From Aidingimonas halophila (GTDB lineage: Bacteria > Pseudomonadota > Gammaproteobacteria > Pseudomonadales > Halomonadaceae): a stretch of DNA of 64,000 bases. The position numbers and the translations under genes were made by a program. Of the stretch, positions 53,687 through 60,946 are shown piece by piece (the stretch's first letter is position 1; each line of letters opens with the position of its first letter). The notes under the pieces are model-generated. The model saw nothing but the letters and a program-made list of their open reading frames with translations, had not been told where the DNA came from and made no database searches. The DNA lies in the NCBI RefSeq assembly GCF_900106955.1, contig NZ_FNNI01000008.1, positions 123,903 through 187,902 of the forward strand, given 5' to 3'.

Positions 53687-55069
53687 TCAGGCTGACGTGT
53701 CCTGGCGATAGTCTTCGGCCTTGAGAGCGTACTTTTTCAGCTTGTCGTATAGCGTCTTCCTGGGGAGGCCAAGGTGCTCGCAGATCGCGGGGATACGCCC
53801 TCGGTGACTGGCAAGCGACTGGCTGATCAGGCTTTTTTCGAAGAGTTCCACCTGTTGCGAGAGGGGGAGGTCGCCGGGACCGGGGTCCGCACCTTCAAGG
53901 AGAGCATCGAGCCGATAGTCGTAGGCGGCGCCCAGCAGTACATAACGTTCGGCGAGGTTGCGTAATTCGCGCACATTACCCGGCCAGTCATGAGCCAGCA
54001 GTACTGAAATGCCAGTGGCATCGACCGGAGGGGCTTCCTGGCCACTGCGGTTGGCGGCCACTACGGCAAAATGCTGAAACAGGAGGGGAATGTCTTCTCG
54101 GCGTTCACGCAAGGGGGGAATCGGCAATGTCACGACGTTGAGTCGATAGTAAAGGTCTTCGCGAAAGCGGCCTTCTTCTGCTTCTGCTTTCAAGTCGGCT
54201 TTGGTGGCAGCAATAACACGGATATCGAGCGCAACAGGCTCGTTGGCACCGAGTCGCTCGATCGAGCGTTCCTGCAAGACTCGCAACAATTTGACCTGCA
54301 AGGCCAATGGCATCGATTCGATCTCATCGAGGAATACGGTGCCACCGTTGGCATGTTCGAATTTGCCGATGCGTCGTTCGACGGCACCGGTAAACGCCCC
54401 TTTCTCATGGCCGAACAGTTCGGACTCGATAATGGCTTCCGGTACGGCGCCGCAGTTGATGGCGACGAAGGGTCGTCCACTACGGGAGCTGCGTTCATGG
54501 ATCGAGCGGGCAATCAGATCCTTGCCGACCCCGGTTTCTCCGAACAGCAGTACATCCGCTTCGACTTGACTGATACGCTGTATCATCGTGGCCAACCGCT
54601 GCATGGCGGGCGTACGTCCCACCAGGCGAGGACCTGGCGCGGCACGTTGTGCGTGCAGTTCTGCCTTGAGTTGACGGTTCTCGAGGCTCAGGTGTCGTTT
54701 CTCGACACCGCGCCGTACCATTTCGATCAGGCGATCACCCGCAAAGGGTTTTTCCAGAAAGTCCCAGGCTCCTTCGCGCATGGCTTCCACGGCCGTGGAG
54801 ATATCACCATGTCCGGTGATGAGAATGACAGGGAGGTCAGGGTCGCGTCGGCGCACCTCGCGTAGCAGTGCCATACCGTCCATACCTGGCATGCGAATGT
54901 CGCTGACCACGACACCCGGAAAGTCATCGGTCAAGATGTTCAGCGCCTCTTCGGCACTGGGATAGGCTTCCGGCGTATATCCTGCCAGCTCCAGGGTCTG
55001 GCTGGCGGTGATGCGCAGGTGTCTTTCATCATCGATCAGCAGCACCGGTGTGGCGTTCGCCTCATTCAT
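53687..55069 (-). CDS. dctD: Sigma-54-dependent response regulator, DctD type
   Basis: 460 residues in three parts. Receiver 1-125 with phospho-acceptor D57 in VVVSDIRMPGMDG; AAA+ domain about 145-375 with GETGVGKD Walker A and the sigma-54-contacting GAFTGAVER; C-terminal Fis-type helix-turn-helix GRIPAICEHLGLPRKTLYDKLKKY. It activates RpoN promoters after phosphorylation by the overlapping DctB-like kinase (8-bp overlap). The nearest sigma-54 promoter with fitting enhancer sites is that of the TAXI-TRAP operon at 49085-49228, the most likely target. Confidence 0.94.
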   Translation of the reverse strand: MNEANATPVLLIDDERHLRITASQTLELAGYTPEAYPSAEEALNILTDDFPGVVVSDIRMPGMDGMALLREVRRRDPDLPVILITGHGDISTAVEAMREGAWDFLEKPFAGDRLIEMVRRGVEKRHLSLENRQLKAELHAQRAAPGPRLVGRTPAMQRLATMIQRISQVEADVLLFGETGVGKDLIARSIHERSSRSGRPFVAINCGAVPEAIIESELFGHEKGAFTGAVERRIGKFEHANGGTVFLDEIESMPLALQVKLLRVLQERSIERLGANEPVALDIRVIAATKADLKAEAEEGRFREDLYYRLNVVTLPIPPLRERREDIPLLFQHFAVVAANRSGQEAPPVDATGISVLLAHDWPGNVRELRNLAERYVLLGAAYDYRLDALLEGADPGPGDLPLSQQVELFEKSLISQSLASHRGRIPAICEHLGLPRKTLYDKLKKYALKAEDYRQDTSA

Positions 55070-56972
55070 GGCGGGTCGTCTCCTGGGTCTGGGGCTCTGG
55101 CGAAGTCTGTCGCGGGGGCATGGCTCTTGGCAATACGATCAGGAAGTGCGCGCCACCCTCCGAGGCGTTGCCGGCTTCCAGCCGGCCGCCGAGATCCTCG
55201 ATGATGCGTGATGAGATCGACAAGCCGAGTCCCAGGCCATTACCCGGTGCTTTGGTAGTAAAGAAGGGCTCGAAAATACGTGCCAAGCTGGCTGGGTCGA
55301 TCCCCGGCCCGTTGTCCACGACGCTGATGTGCACTTCATTGCCGTGATGATGGATACCCAGCATCAAGCGGGGAGTCGAATTATCCGCCATCGCTTGCAA
55401 GGCATTGCCTATCAGATTGACGAGGACCTGCTCCAGCCGAACCGGGTCGGCCCGGACCCAGCTACCCTCATCAGGGGGGTCATGAACAACCTCGACGTTG
55501 GCATCGCTGATACGGGCCTGAAACAGGCGCAGCGCATAATCGAAACAGGCTGGGACCGAAACCTCGGTCAACTGCTCACCACTCTTGCGGGAGAACTGCT
55601 TCAGTTGGGCGCTGATGTCGGCCATCCGCGCCGTGAGTTCGACGATCTGGTCGAGGTTGGCCGTCGCCATTTCGGTCCGTCCCCGTTCCAGGAATGCCCG
55701 CGCATTCTCGGCATAGGCCCGAATGGCCGCAATCGGTTGGTTGAGCTCATGATTGATCCCGGCTGCGAGCTGTCCAAGCACGGCTAGCTTGGCAGCCTGT
55801 ATGAGCTCATCCTGTGCTTGGCGAAGATTGGCTTCGGCGCGCCGGCGCTCGTCGATTTCATCCGACAGGCGCTGGTTGGATTCGAGCAAGTCCCGTGTAC
55901 GGTCCTCGACATGACGCTCCAGTTCATCTCGCGCGCGGGCCAGGGTCTGCCGTTCACGTTCGGCAAACTGTTCCCGTTCACGTCGTAATCGCAGACGCTG
56001 CCAACCGAATCCACTCCCCAGGATGACCATGCCGTATAGTCCGCCGGCCAGGAGAGCGGATTGCCACTGGGCATTGTGAACCGGATCCAGGGATTTGAGG
56101 ATATGCATCTGCCAGTCAAAATCCGGCAGTGGACGGGATAACCTCAGGTAATCCTGATCGGACAGCGGGCCGTGGGAGAAACGGACCAGCAAACTGTTGT
56201 CGGTGTGACTATCAAAGATTTCCATGCCTGATGGTGGTAGGGGTTCATCGGCATAGCGGCGGGTTTCCAGTAGAGTTTCATGCATATCATCGGACAGGGG
56301 ATAAAGAGCGCTCAGCCTGAGTTCGGGCTGGCTGGCCATGAAGATAATGTTGTCGTTGTCTGTCACCAGCAGGTCGGCGCTCTGCTCGGCCCAACTTGCC
56401 TCGAGTTGATCCAGCGGGACTTTGACGACGATGACCCCATCAGGGGTTCGGTCGCCATCATCCAGCCTGACCGGTGCCGAGAAATAGTAGCCACGGTCCA
56501 TTGAGCGTATGCCCAGGCCGTAGAAACGACCGGGCCGCCCTGAGATGGCATCCTGAAAGTATGGCCGGAAGTCGTAATTCTGTCCGATGAAGGTATCGTC
56601 TCGATGCCAATTACTGGCAGCAATGGTGATGCCCTGGCGATCGAGCAGATATACATCCGATACGTCTGTGGTGTGTCGAAAACTGTCCAGCAGTAGATTG
56701 ATGTCCATGCTGTCGCCGATTTCGGGAGTATCGAGAAAGCGCTCGATATCCTCGCGTGAGGCGATCATTTGTGGCAGGTAATCGTGTCGTGAGAGGTGTC
56801 CTTCAAGTCCGGCGGCTGACAATCGCAATTCGTTTTCGGCCTCGTCCTTGAGTGTCGCCATGGCCTGGTCGGCGGCGAACCTGGAGGTTTGCCACACAAC
56901 GAGCACCAATCCTGAAGTGACCAGGAGTAATAATGGCAGGCGCCAATGACGCGGAAGTCCTGAGGATTGCAC
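55062..56972 (-). CDS. dctB: Membrane sensor histidine kinase, DctB type
   Basis: 636 residues. Membrane helix 1 at about 13-28; periplasmic double-Cache sensor 35-295 with NYDFRPYFQDA and RSMDRGYYFSAPV, the ligand-pocket region of DctB; membrane helix 2 at about 305-325; a coiled coil; phosphorylated H408 in AAGINHELNQPIAAIRAYAEN; ATPase N/G boxes LVNLIGNALQAM, DNGPGID and GNGLGLGLSI. It senses C4-dicarboxylates or similar acids outside and phosphorylates DctD. It overlaps dctD and lies 15 bp after the lldR stop on the same strand. Confidence 0.94.
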   Translation of the reverse strand: MQSSGLPRHWRLPLLLLVTSGLVLVVWQTSRFAADQAMATLKDEAENELRLSAAGLEGHLSRHDYLPQMIASREDIERFLDTPEIGDSMDINLLLDSFRHTTDVSDVYLLDRQGITIAASNWHRDDTFIGQNYDFRPYFQDAISGRPGRFYGLGIRSMDRGYYFSAPVRLDDGDRTPDGVIVVKVPLDQLEASWAEQSADLLVTDNDNIIFMASQPELRLSALYPLSDDMHETLLETRRYADEPLPPSGMEIFDSHTDNSLLVRFSHGPLSDQDYLRLSRPLPDFDWQMHILKSLDPVHNAQWQSALLAGGLYGMVILGSGFGWQRLRLRREREQFAERERQTLARARDELERHVEDRTRDLLESNQRLSDEIDERRRAEANLRQAQDELIQAAKLAVLGQLAAGINHELNQPIAAIRAYAENARAFLERGRTEMATANLDQIVELTARMADISAQLKQFSRKSGEQLTEVSVPACFDYALRLFQARISDANVEVVHDPPDEGSWVRADPVRLEQVLVNLIGNALQAMADNSTPRLMLGIHHHGNEVHISVVDNGPGIDPASLARIFEPFFTTKAPGNGLGLGLSISSRIIEDLGGRLEAGNASEGGAHFLIVLPRAMPPRQTSPEPQTQETTRHE

Positions 56973-56987
56973 GACGGAAGAGACTCG

Positions 56988-57758
56988 CTAGGTTCGTTCA
57001 GGCATGGTTTGGGCGCGTCGCAACGCGCGTTGGGCTCGTGTTTCGGCCCGCTCGAGCTCCAGTAACCCTTCTTCGACGAAGACCAGGTGCTCATGAGCCA
57101 GGCTGCGTGCGTCTTCGGCGCGCCCTTCTAGAATGGCGTCCAGGAGGGCCCGGTGCTGCTCCATCAAACGGGGTCGAGCATCCGGTTTTTCAAAAAGATG
57201 GGTGAGATTGTCGACGATGCTCTGCTCAAGAAGGTGGAAGATACCGCGTATGGTATGCAGCAACAACACGTTATGGGCAGACTCGGCGATCGACAGGTGA
57301 AAGGCGGCATCGGCTTTGGCTTCCGCGGCTGGGTCGTGTTCGGCAAAACTGGCCTCCAGGGCTTCGAAACGTTCCCTGAGAAGAGTTTTGTCGGCAGGTG
57401 TGGAGCGCAGGGCGGCGTAATAGGCGGAGATGCCCTCCATCGCATCGCGGAATTCCAGCAGATCCAGGTGAAATTCATCGTGACGGGACAACATTTCGAG
57501 CAGAGGATCAGTGTACCGACTATTCAGTTCTTCGCTGACGAACGTTCCTCCTCCCTGACGACTGCTTAGCAGGCCGCGGGCCGCAAGCTTCTGGATGGCT
57601 TCACGCAAAGAGGGCCGAGAAACGCCGAAGCGTTCTGACAATTCCCGTTCGGGAGGGAGGCGCTGCCCAGGTTTTAGGCTGCCCTCGAGAATCATGGCCT
57701 CGAGGCGTTGAGTAATCACATCGGCAATACGGGGCTGACGAACGACTTCGTAGGCCAT
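56988..57758 (-). CDS. lldR: GntR/FadR-family regulator of lactate utilisation (LldR/PdhR type)
   Basis: 256 residues from ATG 57758 (CACGAG upstream). The N-terminal winged helix is GQRLPPERELSERFGVSRPSLREAIQKLAARGLL (about 32-65) and the C-terminal FCD ligand domain has the metal-binding FHLSIAESAHN. It is divergent from lutABC-dld. Two identical-type palindromes ATTGGT-N3-ACCAAT, one on each side of the gap, are the known LldR/PdhR operator type. It probably represses lut genes until lactate binds. dctB follows 15 bp downstream, so regulator and sensor may share a transcript. Confidence 0.92.
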   Translation of the reverse strand: MAYEVVRQPRIADVITQRLEAMILEGSLKPGQRLPPERELSERFGVSRPSLREAIQKLAARGLLSSRQGGGTFVSEELNSRYTDPLLEMLSRHDEFHLDLLEFRDAMEGISAYYAALRSTPADKTLLRERFEALEASFAEHDPAAEAKADAAFHLSIAESAHNVLLLHTIRGIFHLLEQSIVDNLTHLFEKPDARPRLMEQHRALLDAILEGRAEDARSLAHEHLVFVEEGLLELERAETRAQRALRRAQTMPERT

Positions 57759-57837
57759 GGTAATCTCGTGATAGTGAAGACGCTGCCTTGGGCCATCGCC
57801 CGAGGCGTTGATTCTCTGGGAGCGTCGATTGTAATTA

Positions 57838-57852
57838 ATTGGTCTTACCAAT
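57838..57852. promoter_or_regulatory. LldR operator 1
   Basis: ATTGGTCTTACCAAT, perfect inverted arms with a 3-bp spacer, 80-94 bp upstream of the lldR start; likely autoregulation. Apart from the two operators, 57759-58101 contains no gene. Confidence 0.8.
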
Positions 57853-58023
57853 AATAGGAAACTTGCTCTTGTGGTGCAATACGAAGTCCGGTGCTGTCAT
57901 GAGGACAGCTTGAATCAACAGATGCCTTGACTAAAGTCTAAGAGGCTTTCCTGTCAGTACTCTCGTCCAGTATTTGACACCTTGGTGCCGGGGCCATAAG
58001 GTTCGAGTATCCAGTTTTTGTCA

Positions 58024-58038
58024 ATTGGTTTTACCAAT
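58024..58038. promoter_or_regulatory. LldR operator 2
   Basis: ATTGGTTTTACCAAT, the same arms as operator 1, 64 bp upstream of lutA. The centres of the two sites are 186 bp apart, suitable for looping between bound dimers. Confidence 0.8.
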
Positions 58039-58101
58039 ATTGTCCCAGCTAGTGCTCCGACACTCTGGTTGGGTGTCAGTCCTGCGACAAGGAGACCCGT
58101 C

Positions 58102-58857
58102 ATGACTCCCATCAAGCAGTACCCTCCGAAACCGGCGCGCGTCTACTTTTTCGGGACTTGCCTGATCGACCTTTTCTATCCTGAAGCCGGACTGGACGGA
58201 ATACGCTTGTTGGAGCGTGAAGGTATCGATGTCCGTTTTCCCGACGATCAGACATGCTGCGGTCAGCCTGCCTATACATCAGGATACCATGATGAGGCGC
58301 GCGCCGTGGCAGAGGCGCAACTCGACTTGTTCAGAGAGCCTTGGCCGATAGTTGTGCCCTCGGGGTCGTGTGGCGGCATGATCCGCACGCATTATCCGCA
58401 ACTCTTCTCGGGAACTCCCCGGGAGGCTCAAGCGAAAGAGGTCGCAAGTCGTGTCTTCGAGCTGACTGAGTTCTTGGTACACGTATGTCACATCAAGCTC
58501 ATCGATAAGGGGCGGCCGGAAAAGGTGGCCATGCATACCTCCTGCAGTGCCCGGCGGGAAATGGGGTTGCCCGATACGGGGCCTGCCTTGTTGAGCCAGC
58601 TTCAATCCGTCGAGTTGGTGGAGCAGGAACGCACGGCTGAATGCTGCGGTTTTGGTGGTACCTTTGCGGTACGGCACCCTGAGGTGTCGGGCGCCATGGT
58701 GAATGACAAGGTGCAGGCTATCGAGTCATCGGGAGCCGAGCACTTTGTTACGTCGGACTGCGGTTGCCTGATGAATATTGCGGGGTGTTGCCGGCACCGA
58801 GAGGCCTCCCTGGATGGTGAACATATCGCCTCCTATCTATGGCGGAGAACTGCATGA
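58102..58857 (+). CDS. lutA: Lactate utilisation protein A (CCG-domain subunit)
   Basis: 251 residues from ATG 58102 (AAGGAG upstream). Two cysteine-rich CCG blocks: DDQTCCGQPAY near 45-55 and ERTAECCGFGGTFAVRHPE near 174-192, with SCSARREMGLPD between. It forms with LutB and LutC the iron-sulfur L-lactate dehydrogenase complex (LldE/YkgE). It overlaps lutB (ATGA). Confidence 0.95.
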   Translation: MTPIKQYPPKPARVYFFGTCLIDLFYPEAGLDGIRLLEREGIDVRFPDDQTCCGQPAYTSGYHDEARAVAEAQLDLFREPWPIVVPSGSCGGMIRTHYPQLFSGTPREAQAKEVASRVFELTEFLVHVCHIKLIDKGRPEKVAMHTSCSARREMGLPDTGPALLSQLQSVELVEQERTAECCGFGGTFAVRHPEVSGAMVNDKVQAIESSGAEHFVTSDCGCLMNIAGCCRHREASLDGEHIASYLWRRTA

Positions 58858-60281
58858 GTGTCCAGACGTATACCCCTCGAGAGTTCCATCGTCAGGCCCA
58901 TGATGCGTTGGGCAATCCTCAGATTCGTGCCAATTTCCGTAAAGCGATGGATGGCTTGATGTCCAAGCGCCGTGATGTGTTCAGCGATTGGGATCTGGAT
59001 GCACTGCGTGAACTTGGAGCCAACATTCGCCAGCGGGCATTGGCCCGATTGCCCGAGCTGCTCGAACAGCTCGAAGCCAACTGTCAGGCTAACGGGATAC
59101 GCGTGCACTGGGCGCAGGACGGCGATGAAGCATGCCGTATCATTCGTGAGTTGTGCGAAGCACGTGATGCCAAGTCGGTCATCAAGGGCAAATCAATGGT
59201 TTCCGAAGAGATGCACCTCAATACGCATCTCGAGGGAGCGGGCATCGAGGCACTCGAATCGGACCTCGGAGAGTACTTGGTCCAACTCAACGAGCAGACG
59301 CCTTCCCATATCATCATGCCGGCGATTCATCTTAACACCGACGAGATCTCCGAGATCATGCATGACAAGACGGGGACCGAGCGCACGCGCGATGTGGATT
59401 ATATGACGGCGGCGGCCCGCGCTCAGTTGCGCGAACGCTTCATGGCAGCAGATGTCGGTATTTCCGGTGTCAACTTCGCGGTTGCCGAGACCGGGACGTT
59501 GTGTTTGGTGGAAAACGAGGGCAACGGTCGTATGACCACCACGGTGCCGCCGGTACACATTGCCGTGACCGGCATTGAGAAGGTGGTGGAGCATCTGCGT
59601 GACGTACCTCCGCTTTACGCTTTGCTGACTCGTTCGGCTACCGGCCAGCATGTCACCACTTACTTCAACATGATCTCGGGGCCGAGAAAGCCGGATGAAC
59701 ACGATGGTCCTGAAGAGGTCCACTTGGTGCTGGTCGATAATGGCCGCTCCAGCATATATCAGGATGATGAGTTGCTTGACACTCTGCGCTGTATTCGCTG
59801 CGGTGCATGCATGAATCATTGCCCGGTCTACACTCGGGTCGGTGGACATACCTACGGCACAACCTATCCCGGTCCCATTGGCAAGATTCTTATGCCGCAT
59901 ATGATGGGGTTGGCGGAAACCAGGGACCTGCCATCGGCATCAAGTCTGTGTGGTGCCTGTGGCGAGGTGTGTCCGGTCAAGATACCCATTCCCGACCTCC
60001 TGGTCAGGCTGCGCAAGGAGTCGGTGGGAGAGGGGCGTGGCAATGTGCCCGGGGCAGGAGTCAAGCGCCACCGGAGCGAAGTGCTGGCCTGGAAAGGGTT
60101 CCAGTGGTTAGCGACGCATCCCGGGGTTTGGCGCAGCGCTATGGCGATTGCGGGCAAGCTTCGGGGCTGGATGCCTACCCGGTTAGGGGGATGGACCGAT
60201 TATCGCTCGACTCCCAAGCCAGCCAAGACCTCATTGCATGCACTGGTCAAACGACACCGGCGCGAGGAGGGTTCGTCATGA
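58854..60281 (+). CDS. lutB: Lactate utilisation protein B (iron-sulfur subunit)
   Basis: 475 residues from ATG 58854 overlapping the lutA stop. The N-terminal LUD domain has SVIKGKSMVSEEMHLN and GVNFAVAETGTLCLVENEGN. Two 4Fe-4S motifs, CIRCGACMNHCPVY (about 312-325) and CGACGEVCPVKIP near 366, carry electrons. Corresponds to LldF/YkgF. Overlaps lutC by 4 bp. Confidence 0.96.
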   Translation: MSVQTYTPREFHRQAHDALGNPQIRANFRKAMDGLMSKRRDVFSDWDLDALRELGANIRQRALARLPELLEQLEANCQANGIRVHWAQDGDEACRIIRELCEARDAKSVIKGKSMVSEEMHLNTHLEGAGIEALESDLGEYLVQLNEQTPSHIIMPAIHLNTDEISEIMHDKTGTERTRDVDYMTAAARAQLRERFMAADVGISGVNFAVAETGTLCLVENEGNGRMTTTVPPVHIAVTGIEKVVEHLRDVPPLYALLTRSATGQHVTTYFNMISGPRKPDEHDGPEEVHLVLVDNGRSSIYQDDELLDTLRCIRCGACMNHCPVYTRVGGHTYGTTYPGPIGKILMPHMMGLAETRDLPSASSLCGACGEVCPVKIPIPDLLVRLRKESVGEGRGNVPGAGVKRHRSEVLAWKGFQWLATHPGVWRSAMAIAGKLRGWMPTRLGGWTDYRSTPKPAKTSLHALVKRHRREEGSS

Positions 60282-60946
60282 GCAGCCGTGCACGGATTCT
60301 CCAGCGCTTGCGCGATCGCACCGATGGGGCATTGGTGCCGCCGGAGAGCGACTTTTCTGTCATGACTGGCAGGGGATGGGGGGTGCAGGAACGACTAGAG
60401 CGTTTCGAGCGGCTGATATCGTCGGTACATGCTGAAGTCATCCATACCCGTCAGGCTAGCTGGACCGAAACCTTGGCCGAAGTGCTTACCGCCAAGGCGG
60501 TTCGGCGACTGGCCTTGGGGCATGAGCATCCGGTACCGGCGGAGGCGCGCGCCGCTTTGCATGAGCATGAGGTGGATCTGGTCGATGCCAATCGTGACAT
60601 CGAAGCATGGCAACGTGAGCAGTTCGAAACGGTCGATGCTGGACTGACATCGACAGGTGGTGCTATTGCTGAAACCGGTAGTCTGTGGTTGTGGCCGACA
60701 CCCGATGAGCCGCGTCTGACCAGTCTGGTACCGCCCCTTCACATCGCTGTACTCGATGCTGAGACTATCGAGGATACCTTCTTCGATGTGGTCGAGGCGC
60801 ATGAATGGAGTCAGGGGATGCCGACCAATGCGTTGTTGATTTCCGGGCCCAGCAAGACCGCTGATATCGAGCAGACGCTGGCTTATGGCGTGCACGGACC
60901 ACGTGAACTGGTTGTGCTGATTCGTCATCGCGAGGAAAGCACATGA
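60278..60946 (+). CDS. lutC: Lactate utilisation protein C
   Basis: 222 residues from ATG 60278 (overlap ATGA with lutB; GAGGAGG upstream). LUD-domain fold with LTSTGGAIAETGSLWLWPT near 128-146 and the C-terminal ALLISGPSKTADIEQTLAYGVHGP. It corresponds to LldG/YkgG, third subunit of L-lactate oxidation. The open frame extends far upstream inside lutB, but that extension is not the real start. Confidence 0.95.
   Translation: MSSRARILQRLRDRTDGALVPPESDFSVMTGRGWGVQERLERFERLISSVHAEVIHTRQASWTETLAEVLTAKAVRRLALGHEHPVPAEARAALHEHEVDLVDANRDIEAWQREQFETVDAGLTSTGGAIAETGSLWLWPTPDEPRLTSLVPPLHIAVLDAETIEDTFFDVVEAHEWSQGMPTNALLISGPSKTADIEQTLAYGVHGPRELVVLIRHREEST

Noticed and set aside
59807..60277. In-frame upstream extension of lutC lying inside lutB
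   Set aside because: The LutC family start, the GAGGAGG site and the ATGA overlap all point to ATG 60278; the extension has no conserved content.
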